A stretch of 37,643 bases of DNA, from contig JADHVR010000035.1 in the NCBI GenBank assembly GCA_016783885.1, positions 1 to 37,643 of the forward strand, in the 5' to 3' direction. The position numbers were made by a program, and so were the translations under genes. The notes under the pieces were generated by a model, which saw nothing but the letters and a program-made list of their open reading frames with translations, made no database searches and was not told the origin of the DNA. This stretch comes from Bacteroidales bacterium. GTDB taxonomy: Bacteria > Bacteroidota > Bacteroidia > Bacteroidales > JAADJA01. Positions 1 through 8,400 of this stretch are shown here, piece after piece (positions within the stretch are counted from its first letter, which is position 1; the number at the start of each line of letters is the position of its first letter).

Positions 1-123
1 GGAACGCAATTGACACCAGGCGAAAAGGAAGACCTGAAGGCTTTTATACTTACGCTTACCGATACAACGTTTATTAATAATCCTGATTTTAGGAAGCCGG
101 AGAAGTTTCCGGATGAAAAGTAA
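1..123 (+). CDS. C-terminal end of a probable di-haem cytochrome c peroxidase (MauG/CcpA-like), partial
   Basis: An open frame runs from the first base of the window to TAA at 121-123, giving the last 40 residues of a protein. It contains LTPGEKEDLKAFILTLTD followed by an NPDF stretch. From family knowledge, bacterial di-haem cytochrome c peroxidases often end in this way (LT.EEK.DL.AFL.TLTD...NP.F), periplasmic enzymes that reduce H2O2 with two c-type haems. The haem motifs themselves would lie outside the window, so the assignment rests on the tail only. A mono-haem c-type cytochrome is the main alternative. The gene faces lysS tail to tail with a 37-base gap. Confidence 0.55.
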   Translation, partial: GTQLTPGEKEDLKAFILTLTDTTFINNPDFRKPEKFPDEK

Positions 124-160
124 ATTCCAATAAACAAATATCAAATTAATGAATAAAGAA

Positions 161-1876
161 TTACTTCTCCATCCACCCTTTCACCTCCTCAATCTTCAAA
201 GCAGGAATATTTAGTTTCATCTTCTTCCTCAATCCGTTCAGATCATTGAAAAGTTTATTCGGGTTTGCTTGTTTTAGTTCAACAATAGTTTTAAAGCCGG
301 CTTTCCTGACTACCGGAACCCAGTCCTTTGGAATTCCCAGCTTTATAAAATCTTCATCGGTTGATACCTGCGGTTTTTTTTCCGGTCGCATTTGGGGAAA
401 GAATATAACATCCTGTATAGAAGGTTGGTCAGTCATGACCATAGCCAGGCGGTCAATCCCGATGCCCAATCCTGCAGTCGGTGGCATGCCGTATTCCAAA
501 GCCCTGAGAAAGTCTTCATCTAAAACCATGGATTCCTCATCACCTCTTTTACCAAGTTCAAGTTGAGCCTCAAAGCGTTCACGCTGATCAATGGGGTCAT
601 TCAATTCGGAAAAGGCATTGCATATCTCCTTTCCATTACATATCGCTTCAAAGCGCTCAGTTAAACCTTCTTTGCTTTTATGCTTTTTAGCAAGCGGCGA
701 CATCTCAATCGGATAATCGGTAATAAAAGCGGGTTGTATTAAATTAGGTTCTACGGTCTCACCAAAAATCTCATCAATCAGCTTGCCTTTTCCCATTGAA
801 GGGTCTGTTTCAACTCCAACTTTATTTGCAACTTTAATAATCTCCTCTTCATTCATCCCTGAAATATCAATCCCTGTATATTCCTTAATTGCCTCGAACA
901 TGGTAAGTCTTTTCCAGGGACGTTTAAAATTAATTTCACGATCACTAACTTTTACTTTTGTAGTTCCGTGCATATCCAAAGCAATTTTCTCCACCATCTC
1001 TTCCACAAGGTCCATCATCCATTTATAGTCTTTATAAGCTACATAAAGTTCCATCTGTGTAAATTCAGGATTATGGTAACGACCCATCCCTTCATTTCTG
1101 AAGTCCTTTGCGAATTCATAAACACCATCATATCCTCCTACGATCAACCTTTTCAGGTAAAGCTCATCAGCAATACGCAGGTAAAGCGTCATATCTAATG
1201 TATTGTGAAAAGTCTTGAAAGGACGGGCAGCCGCTCCTCCATACAGAGGTTGTAACACCGGAGTTTCAACTTCAAGGTATCCCTTGCCGTTAAGAAAAGA
1301 TCGCATTGAATTGATCAACCGACTCCTTTGAACAAAAACATCTTTAATTTTAGGATTTACAATCAAATCAAGATACCGCTGACGATAGCGCTGTTCGGGA
1401 TCGGTAAAGGCATCCCAAACCTTGTCTTCTTTTTCTTTTACAACAGGAAGCACTTTCAGCGATTTACTCAACAACTTATATTCTTTCACATGAATAGTGA
1501 TCTCTCCCATTTGAGTGATAAATACATACCCTTTCACGCCGATAATATCGCCAATGTCGAGATGACGCTTAAAAACGATATTGTACATGGTTTTATCCTC
1601 TCCCGGACAAATCTCATCGCGTTTGAAATATAATTGTATCCTGCCTGTGGCATCCTGGATTTCGGTAAAAGATGCCGCCCCCATTATTCTCCGTTGCATG
1701 ATGCGTCCGGCTATGCTTATATCCTGGTAAAGTGAATTATCCGCAGGGAAATTTTTATGGATTTCCTCGGCAGTAACATTCACTTCGTAAATATCAGCAG
1801 GATATGGATCGATCCCTAATTTCTGTAATTCGTCTAACGACTGCCTCCGGTTTATTTCCTGTTCGCTTAATTCCAT
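161..1876 (-). CDS. lysS: Lysyl-tRNA synthetase, class II
   Basis: Charges tRNA-Lys with lysine using ATP in the cytoplasm. The 571 residues show an N-terminal OB-fold anticodon-binding part (about 50-150, with [15 protein letters not shown]), then the class II core: motif 2 as [18 protein letters not shown] (near 262-280) and motif 3 as [13 protein letters not shown] with the following [11 protein letters not shown] (near 472-500). After the catalytic core there is an extra tail of about 65 residues resembling a helix-hairpin-helix-like segment; such a tail is common in Bacteroidota LysS and explains the length above the usual 500. The ATG at 1876 is preceded on the minus strand by a TATCTTTG -7 box. 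It appears monocistronic. Confidence 0.97.
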   Translation of the reverse strand: MELSEQEINRRQSLDELQKLGIDPYPADIYEVNVTAEEIHKNFPADNSLYQDISIAGRIMQRRIMGAASFTEIQDATGRIQLYFKRDEICPGEDKTMYNIVFKRHLDIGDIIGVKGYVFITQMGEITIHVKEYKLLSKSLKVLPVVKEKEDKVWDAFTDPEQRYRQRYLDLIVNPKIKDVFVQRSRLINSMRSFLNGKGYLEVETPVLQPLYGGAAARPFKTFHNTLDMTLYLRIADELYLKRLIVGGYDGVYEFAKDFRNEGMGRYHNPEFTQMELYVAYKDYKWMMDLVEEMVEKIALDMHGTTKVKVSDREINFKRPWKRLTMFEAIKEYTGIDISGMNEEEIIKVANKVGVETDPSMGKGKLIDEIFGETVEPNLIQPAFITDYPIEMSPLAKKHKSKEGLTERFEAICNGKEICNAFSELNDPIDQRERFEAQLELGKRGDEESMVLDEDFLRALEYGMPPTAGLGIGIDRLAMVMTDQPSIQDVIFFPQMRPEKKPQVSTDEDFIKLGIPKDWVPVVRKAGFKTIVELKQANPNKLFNDLNGLRKKMKLNIPALKIEEVKGWMEK

Positions 1877-1923
1877 TTTTTGATTGATTGTTTATTATTG
1901 ACCAATGACTATTTTAATCGGTG

Positions 1924-1931
1924 CAAAGATA
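1924..1931 (-). promoter_or_regulatory. lysS promoter, Bacteroidota -7 box
   Basis: On the minus strand this reads TATCTTTG, an exact match to TAnnTTTG, about 48 bases before the lysS ATG. No TTG is visible at the expected -33 spacing. Just upstream lie three tandem copies of AGATTTT (1949-1969). Confidence 0.6.
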
Positions 1932-2132
1932 AAAGATAATATTATTTAAGATTTTAGATTTTAGATTTTAAATTTGGTAAAGACAAGGCTCATTTGGATT
2001 TTGGAGCAGGCTTTGGTAGTGGTTAATCCGAAAGCAAGTAAGAAATGGAAAATAAAATTTTAAAAAAAAATACAAATCACAAGCAACCAAAACAATAAAT
2101 TCCTGTCTTAGAAAGAATAATCATTTAATATT

Positions 2133-2312
2133 ATGACAAAGAAAAAACTTCAAGGATTAAATGTAATAAACAGTCACTCAGGTAAAAAAAAGGTGTACGA
2201 TACATACATGAAAACAAACCCTGAAATGGCTGATATGTATCTTGATTTCGTATCAAAGCATACTGGAGTCCAATATATCAGATGGGATAAAAACAAAAAC
2301 AGGTTTATTTGA
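2133..2312 (+). CDS. Small hypothetical protein, 59 aa
   Basis: An uninterrupted ATG-to-TGA frame of 60 codons that starts MTKKKLQGLNVINSHSGKKK and ends YIRWDKNKNRFI. I do not recognise a family. It is lysine-rich and basic, with one central helical stretch (about 24-42) and an aromatic end; no signal peptide, membrane segment or cysteine pair is visible. It sits alone between lysS and the C10 protease, both on the other strand, and its stop lies 8 bases from the stop of the protease gene. No clear TAnnTTTG box is seen upstream. Codon use looks like that of the neighbours, which favours a real gene, but shortness keeps this tentative. Confidence 0.45.
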   Translation: MTKKKLQGLNVINSHSGKKKVYDTYMKTNPEMADMYLDFVSKHTGVQYIRWDKNKNRFI

Positions 2313-2319
2313 TTATTTC

Positions 2320-3717
2320 CTATTTCAATAATACCACTTTTCGATTATAATTTATTGCGCCGCATTTTACCTGCAATAAAAAAGTTCCTGATAATTCGGG
2401 TAATTTAAACTTTATATCATTATTTGAATTATTGAAAATTTGCTTTGTTAGCACCTGTTTACCTGACAAATCAAATAGTATTATTTCAACAGATTTAGCA
2501 TTTATTTCTTTTAAATCAACTATCAAATAATCTGAAGCCGGATTCGGATATATCGTAAGCATGTTCTCTCTTAAGTGTGATCCGTTTATCCCGCTTATAT
2601 CAGGTTTGATCCCGACAACAGCATCATGAAACAAATCGAAGTTATATCCTCCGGCGGTAAGAGTATCTAAATAATAGTAACCGTTATATTGCCCCTCCCA
2701 TCCCCAGTTAAAATGAAAAAATGCAGTATCCTGATAACCATCACAAACAAAAGTATGTCCGTAGTAAACCTTATCCTCGCCTACAGCTCCGTAAAGCACA
2801 GGCATGTTTTGGTTTAGTTCATTTCTTAGCAACGCTTTCCAGTTTCCTGCGTAATAATCCCGCCATAAAAACTCAGCTTCTTGCTTATAACCGAAATATT
2901 CGGTTAAAGCATACCTGACAGAAGTATCAATTGCACCTGTCCCATTAGGATAGAACTGTGAATTAATACTAACTGCACAATGGTATAATAATTCAGCGAC
3001 AGCCTGATTTTCTTCTTCTAAATGATCTTCCATTTCAGTCCAGTTGTAATAAGTATTTTCAAAATCAGCATATACCCAGCCGTAATTCGGATCATCATAT
3101 CCGTAAGAACCGGAACCATGTTCCGGATAATTATAATACTTCATAATCTGCCCCATAGCTGTTGCCACACATCCTGTGTAAAGATGTCCGCAAGGACCTG
3201 CTTCTTCCTCCGGAAACATGGAATTATAATAACAACCTTGTCCCCAGGTGGTATATAACAATGGATCGACACTTATAAAACTTTTCGCAGGAATAAAATC
3301 CCTGGTTAAATATTTCTCCCATATTGATTTAATTTCTTCGGTTGCCGAATGTTTATTTTCAATTGCATAAGCTATTTGATCTTCATAGCTTTTTATCCAT
3401 GCTTTATAAGCCGGTGGAAAATTCTCCCCTGAATAATTTCCTTCAAAAGAATATCCAGGCACAGGATAAACAGCATCATCGGCTGAAATAATGATAAAAC
3501 CATCATTAATATTAAATACATAAAAAATCGGAAAATTATTTTGTGTTATTGTAAAATCTTCTCCGAAAACAATCTTCAAAGTAGATATTGTTTTTCTCTC
3601 TGAGAAAAAATTTCCAGCGACTATTTTCGCCTTACTTTTACTCACTTCTTTTGAACTGCCACTCAAAAACGATAAGAAAAAAAGAAGTGATAAAACTATT
3701 CTAACAAAATTTTTCAT
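2320..3717 (-). CDS. Secreted C10-family (streptopain-like) cysteine protease with T9SS type A sorting domain
   Basis: A secreted protease of the SpeB/PrtT type (MEROPS C10). Residues 1-21 are a Sec signal peptide. Residues of about 25-115 resemble the inhibitory propeptide of the family. The catalytic domain carries the nucleophile Cys183 in TGCVATAMGQIMKYYNYP and the catalytic His321 in YYGHTFVCDGY, followed by the FHFNWGWEGQYNGYY motif typical of C10 enzymes. Residues of about 384-465 form an 80-residue beta-rich end beginning ENMLTIYPNPASDYLIVDL and ending RKVVLLK, the hallmark of a T9SS type A C-terminal sorting domain, so the enzyme should cross the outer membrane by T9SS. A T9SS gene, porQ, lies in the same window at 23162. 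465 residues is normal for such zymogens. Confidence 0.9.
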   Translation of the reverse strand: MKNFVRIVLSLLFFLSFLSGSSKEVSKSKAKIVAGNFFSERKTISTLKIVFGEDFTITQNNFPIFYVFNINDGFIIISADDAVYPVPGYSFEGNYSGENFPPAYKAWIKSYEDQIAYAIENKHSATEEIKSIWEKYLTRDFIPAKSFISVDPLLYTTWGQGCYYNSMFPEEEAGPCGHLYTGCVATAMGQIMKYYNYPEHGSGSYGYDDPNYGWVYADFENTYYNWTEMEDHLEEENQAVAELLYHCAVSINSQFYPNGTGAIDTSVRYALTEYFGYKQEAEFLWRDYYAGNWKALLRNELNQNMPVLYGAVGEDKVYYGHTFVCDGYQDTAFFHFNWGWEGQYNGYYYLDTLTAGGYNFDLFHDAVVGIKPDISGINGSHLRENMLTIYPNPASDYLIVDLKEINAKSVEIILFDLSGKQVLTKQIFNNSNNDIKFKLPELSGTFLLQVKCGAINYNRKVVLLK

Positions 3718-3749
3718 AACTAAATCATCTTTGTTGTAATTGGATTGAC

Positions 3750-3757
3750 CAAAAGTA
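3750..3757 (-). promoter_or_regulatory. Promoter -7 box of the C10 protease gene
   Basis: Minus-strand TACTTTTG, matching TAnnTTTG, ends 32 bases before the ATG at 3717. No clear -33 element. Confidence 0.55.
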
Positions 3758-3825
3758 ACAAAAAACGGTTATGTGGAATAGGCTAATATTTAAATTAAAA
3801 AATTGAATACATGAATGTTAATTTA

Positions 3826-3847
3826 GTTATTAACAATTGTTAATAAC
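3826..3847. repeat. 22-bp perfect palindrome, possible operator
   Basis: The half-site GTTATTAACAA is followed immediately by its exact reverse complement. It lies 39 bases upstream of the TTG element of the structured-RNA promoter, in the divergent gap between that RNA and the protease gene. It could be a binding site for a dimeric regulator; being A+T-rich, chance is possible but a 22-bp perfect match is long. Confidence 0.45.
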
Positions 3848-3886
3848 TCTTGTTTAAAACATGTGAATATAAACAAGAAAAAAAAC

Positions 3887-3918
3887 TTGACTTCGGGATA
3901 CCGGATATTGTAATTTTG
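3887..3918 (+). promoter_or_regulatory. Full Bacteroidota promoter of the structured RNA
   Basis: TTG at 3887-3889, a 21-base spacer, then TAATTTTG at 3911-3918. This matches the Bacteroidota consensus (TTG, 19-21 bases, TAnnTTTG). Transcription should begin near 3924-3926, right at the first hairpin arm CCAAG. Confidence 0.7.
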
Positions 3919-3924
3919 GTTCAC

Positions 3925-4460
3925 CAAGTGAGAGATAAAAGATTAGCTTGGAACGCCAGGGGTTAAGGAAAGGAAAACCGGCAACGGCAGAACAGGAATT
4001 ATCCCGGACATACTGAAAGGAAGGGCATTAGGTTGTCAGCCCGATGTAAGTCAGCCTTGAAATCAAGTGGTTCGCAAGAAGAAAGATCGCAAGACCCTTC
4101 TTCAAACGATTCAGACTCGCAAAAGTAAAGCTCTTCGGAGGGGAACAATTGCAAGTCAGCCTGAAAGGGTCAGGGGATCGAAAAACTTAAACCGGCAACG
4201 GTTTAACAGACCGATTCCGAACTGCGAAACGAAATCCGCAAGGAAATCGATTCACAGGGAGCATGAAAAGCTGCGATTCAGGAAAGGAAAGCCGGCAACG
4301 GCTCAACGGAACTGAATCAGGCTCTCAAAAGGCAAGCCCGAAAGGGCTAACCCGGAAAGAGCAAATCATAATAACCGTAACTTGGCACGGAACAACCACT
4401 ACGGTGATTGCAAAGTGAGCGGGAATCTTATCGCAAGATGAGGTTCCCGCTGTGCTTTTA
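3925..4460 (+). ncRNA. Candidate large structured non-coding RNA (about 540 nt), class unknown
   Basis: This stretch is clearly richer in G+C than its A+T-rich flanks, lacks a convincing protein, has its own promoter (3887-3918) and ends in a strong hairpin (4418-4451). It is dense in hairpins with stable tetraloops: CCG-GCAA-CGG at 3978-3987; CTC-TTCG-GAG at 4131-4140; an 8-bp stem with GCAA at 4187-4206; CGA-AA-TCC-GCAA-GGA-AA-TCG at 4230-4249; AGCCG-GCAA-CGGCT at 4290-4303; AGCCC-GAAA-GGGCT at 4335-4348. Longer stems enclose some of these: GGATCG 4175-4180 with CGATTC 4212-4217, GATTCAG 4275-4281 with CTGAATC 4312-4318, GCTCT 4321-4325 with AGAGC 4358-4362, AAGAAG 4076-4081 with CTTCTT 4097-4102. 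The 5' end forms CCAAG 3924-3928 with CTTGG 3947-3951. I see no tmRNA, RNase P, SRP or 6S signature and no group II domain V. It may belong to a described class that I fail to recognise. Confidence 0.6.
4418..4460 (+). terminator. Terminal hairpin of the structured RNA
   Basis: A 15-bp stem (4418-4432 with 4437-4451, a few G-U pairs) capped by GCAA, then GTGCTTTTA. The U-run is short, so it could be a 3' protective hairpin as well as a terminator. Confidence 0.6.
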
Positions 4461-4619
4461 TATAATCGAAACAAAATTAACCGGTTAAACACAGATTTAT
4501 AATTGGCTATTAGTGAATTAAATAAATTGTAATAAAAATGTGGAGTTACCTATATAACCGAGTTAGGCTTTATACAAGAAAAACAACATCTCATATAAAA
4601 TAGAAATAAAAAATTTTAC

Positions 4620-4627
4620 TACCTTTG
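4620..4627 (+). promoter_or_regulatory. -7 box of the VapBC-like operon, placed for a leaderless mRNA
   Basis: TACCTTTG matches TAnnTTTG and ends only 4 bases before the ATG at 4632. With transcription starting about 5-7 bases after the box, the mRNA would begin at or next to the start codon. No TTG at the -33 spacing. Confidence 0.5.
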
Positions 4628-4631
4628 TAAT

Positions 4632-4877
4632 ATGGAATCTACAAATATAAATACAGCATTGATTGACAGTTATTTTGGCTTATTAAAAAATTTAAGTCCT
4701 GAAATTAAGTTGGATTTGATTGAAAGATTAACTAAAACATTAAAGGTTGATTTATCAAGAAAAGAAAATTCATTACAGGAAGCGTTTGGTAGTTGGAAAT
4801 CTACTAAATCAGCAGAAGAAATAATTAAGGAACTTCGTGAAAGTCGAAATTTTAATCGTCAAACAGAAGCTTTATAA
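4632..4877 (+). CDS. VapB-like antitoxin of a type II toxin-antitoxin pair
   Basis: 81 residues, charged and largely helical (LSPEIKLDLIERLTKTL, then KSAEEIIKELRESRNF near the end). No DNA-binding fold can be named from the sequence, but the position decides the call: its stop overlaps the start of the PIN-domain toxin by one base (TAATG), the usual antitoxin-toxin arrangement. The C-terminal half, a flexible linker then a short amphipathic helix with Arg residues, is what VapB proteins use to block the VapC active site. The start ATG fits the -7 box only 4 bases upstream. The family is inferred from context, not from a conserved motif. Confidence 0.8.
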   Translation: MESTNINTALIDSYFGLLKNLSPEIKLDLIERLTKTLKVDLSRKENSLQEAFGSWKSTKSAEEIIKELRESRNFNRQTEAL

Positions 4878-5287
4878 TGAAAAAATATCTATTGGATACA
4901 AATATTTGTATTTTTTATTTGAATGGATTGTTTGAACTTAATAACAAGATTAAACAAGTGGGTGATGAGAACTGTTATATTTCTGAAATTACACTTGCAG
5001 AGTTAAAATTCGGAGTAGAAAATAGTGAACATAAAAAGAAAAATCAACTTGCCTTAAACAAATTTATTGCTAATATAAAGATTGTTCCAATTTTTAATTC
5101 GTTTGATTTATATGCAAAAGAAAAGTCCAGACTGAGAAAAGAAGGAAACATCATTGATGATTTTGATTTATTGATTGGTGTTACATCTGTTTCAAATGAG
5201 ATGATATTGGTAACAAATAATTATAAACACCTTGAAAGAATTAAAAACATTAAGATTGAAGACTGGACAAAAAGCACCAAAGCATAA
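4877..5287 (+). CDS. vapC: PIN-domain ribonuclease toxin, VapC-like
   Basis: A 136-residue PIN-domain protein, the full family length. Visible acidic residues of the metal site: Asp7 in YLLDTNICIFYLNG, Glu42 in ITLAELKFGV, and Asp94/95/97 in IIDDFDLLIG; the last motif is LVTNNYKHLERI, with Asn where some VapC have Asp, which is common in this subgroup. VapC toxins cut tRNA or rRNA in a Mg-dependent manner when released from the antitoxin; the target here cannot be told. Its start overlaps the antitoxin stop by one base, so the two are translationally coupled. It faces the giant AsmA-like gene tail to tail, with a 130-base gap holding no clear terminator. Confidence 0.92.
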   Translation: MKKYLLDTNICIFYLNGLFELNNKIKQVGDENCYISEITLAELKFGVENSEHKKKNQLALNKFIANIKIVPIFNSFDLYAKEKSRLRKEGNIIDDFDLLIGVTSVSNEMILVTNNYKHLERIKNIKIEDWTKSTKA

Positions 5288-5417
5288 CAAAAAATATAGG
5301 TCATTTGGTAGATAGTGTTAAATATGAAGATGATAGCAATAAATAATATTTACAGTAAAATGAAAGCGATGAGCGTTGAAATGCCAAACGCCACATATTC
5401 GAACCGTTCTGTTTTTA

Positions 5418-8400
5418 TTATTTCTTTTTTTCCTTCCGCTGTTCTTTTGTATTAAAACCCATGGTGGACAAAGTACCGCTCATTACGCTTTTCCATATAT
5501 AATTCAGGATAGATTTTTTAGTGTCCCTGTTAAAATAAACCTCTCCCTTCCTTATTTTACCTAAGAATTCAGGATTATTGGATTTTATTAAAATATCGTT
5601 TAACATTAAATCTATAAACTCACTGCCGATACCTTTGTGCAGTCTAACTTTTTTCCGGCTGTACAGCGCCAGTTTGAAGCGTTTATATCTCAAAGTCAGT
5701 TCGCCCTCTGAATGTTTATTGTTCCCTGTGATTGAAGGGATATCAAGTCTCCCATTACCTTTTACAATAGAAATACCGAATAAATTTTCCGTCATCGAAT
5801 TAAATTTGGTCAGATCAAGGTTTTCCACTTTACCATTGAACCGGAAATAATCGGCTGATTTGCTCAATGGGAAATATAATTCAACCGTCATATCCGCATC
5901 ATTCATTATTTTGGAATTTACCACTGCCTTCATCACATAGTTGGTGTCTTTAACCTTGAAAACATTCGAAAGATTATATATGGAAGCATTAAAATCATCA
6001 AAATAAATTTCTCCCGGTTTGGAAGACTTATCCACATATTCTCCGTAAAGTATATAGGAATCGTTAACCTGAATCGTGTCAATCATTAAGATGGCAGGCA
6101 AATCATTTAATATTTGTTGAGGCATTTTTTTATATATACCTGGTTTCAGAGGATATTTTTTATCGCGGTAATCATAAAGCCTGAACTGATTTAAGGTGAT
6201 TTTATCTAAGTGATAAAGACTGTCCTCTAACAATGACCGGATATTAATTCCGTCAATAGTAATGTTCTTTCCACGAAACTCGATCCTGTCTGTCTGATAT
6301 TTTGCTTTGTCAAAAAACTGCTTATTGGCATAGCGGGGAACTATTTCAACAGAATCAAGAACGATTTTATCCAAATTGTAATCATAAGTTAAATTGTTAG
6401 TCTTCATCAGATACATGCTGTCTTTAGTAATTATTTCCCTGTCGTGAAGACGTATAATAATATCTTTTGCAAAAGAAGTTTTTCGGGAATCGAACAAAGA
6501 AGAATCAAGCCTGAACCCATCCATAAAAAACGAGATTCTGTTTATATCGAAATGTTTTTGAATTGTATCGGTCTGTGTTGTATGCCGGATATGGATATTG
6601 TCAATTATTGTTGAATCAATCTGTACATATTCAATGCGGTTAAACAGCTTTTTTAATGAAGTATCATTTAAGTTAAGATGCTTTCGGGTGGCAGGCTTTT
6701 TTTTGTCTGAAACAAGGTTAATATCAACATCAGGTATATCTATTTTTGAAATTTTCAAATTCACTAAGTTGCCGTCCTTTGTTATAAGCTGGGGCTGATC
6801 AATTACTACCTTCTCTATAAGAAATTTGTTTTTCGTTTCTTTATTTGAACCGGTACCGGAATAAAATGCCTGTTCAATTTTATTCACTGATATCTTGCCG
6901 TAAAGGTTATTAAAATCAATACTGTTGATGCTTGCAGTCATATTTTTTTTAGTAGCTGATATTCCCGAAAACATGAAGTTCAGTTTATCCATCAGATCAT
7001 CATTATTTAAACCTACTTCGCTGCTACTCTTTATTTCGGGATGTTTATGCCACGAAAAATTAAACTCATTGGCATTTAATTTAAGAGTGTCATTTTCTAT
7101 ACACAGATAAATCCGGATTTTGCCGTCCTCGATATTTATATAGTCTGTAATTAAACCGGTTGGTAAATTAATATTCTTCGCCTTTTCATTTTTATTCTTT
7201 CTTTTTTGCGGAATCCCGACAAAAATATGAGGAGAAGTAATATCAACCGATTGAAAACTTACAGGCGCTCCTGATTCAGGTTCCGGATCAAGCTGATATA
7301 AATTTATAAGCGGTAATCTAACTTCATATTTTACTGATTTTTGGTTCTTGCTAATCACTGAAATCCTATCGCTGTTTCTTACAATTAAATTTTTCAGAGT
7401 TACGTTATTATCAAGTGTATTGTAAAGAATACTGTCAGAGGTGAGATAAATACTGTTAGAAGATAATTTGGTATCAAACAGGTTTAAATGCAAAAAACCG
7501 GGTGATATATCATGTCTTCCTGATTCCTGATCCTCCACTCCAAATTGAAGATCGTTTATTTGCAGATCATAACCCGATCGGTAAACAGTAATATCATTCG
7601 CTGTTCTGTAAATAAAATTTCCATTACTCAGGTTAAGTTTGGCAATATTTAGTTTTTTCAAATACCGACCCAGTTCATTATTTAGTTTTTCGATAGAAAA
7701 CTTATGTGTAGTACTATCATCCTTAATCGTGTTAATGGCATTTGCAAACTGATAATATTGAGGTTTCTCAATTAATAAATCTTCAGCAATAAATTCACGC
7801 TGGTTTATCACTTTTTGGATATCAAACTGATTAATAAACAGTTTTTTAATTTCCAGCTTGCTTGTATCTATTTTGTATTTTACTCCTTCTTCGCTTGATA
7901 TCTTCTCTAACTTATTTTTTGAAAAGGTCAGGTTGTGAAGGGAAAGAGAATGGTTTTTTAAAAGAACATCCTCAATGTCAAATTTCGTTGATTTATCAGC
8001 CGATATGAATTTTAAATCATTAAAACTCGTTTCGAATGACTGATATTCAAAATAGTTTTTTTGTTTATTTAAGTCCGTTTTTATCTCAAGATCAACAGAT
8101 GAAAAATTCAGATCATTAATCGCAAACATTTCTTCTGAAAGGTTAAATAGATAAAATGACCCATTTTCCAGCACAAATTCATTCAGCACAATTTTATCAG
8201 GCAAATCAAACTTCTTTTTTTTATGATTTTTAAATTTAAAAAGATCAGGGTCGTAAATTTTTACATTCGGATTTTTCACAAACAAAGAAAAGTCAGCAAC
8301 TTGCGAATTAATCAATTCTTTTGTGTTCAGACCATTTAAAACCAATGAATTAACAAGTATGTCCATACATATTTCCTGCTTGTCGCCATTTTTCGATAAA

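Noticed and set aside
4067-4315. An 82-codon plus-strand open frame rich in Arg and Lys inside the structured RNA
   Set aside because: Its codons are dictated by the hairpins (purine-rich loops, GCAA), the product is low-complexity and basic, and it has no promoter or start context of its own.
3925-4460. The structured RNA as tmRNA, RNase P RNA, SRP RNA, 6S RNA or a group II intron
   Set aside because: None of the diagnostic sequences I know (tRNA-like ends with a tag frame, the GAGGAAAGTCC core, the group II domain V) is visible.
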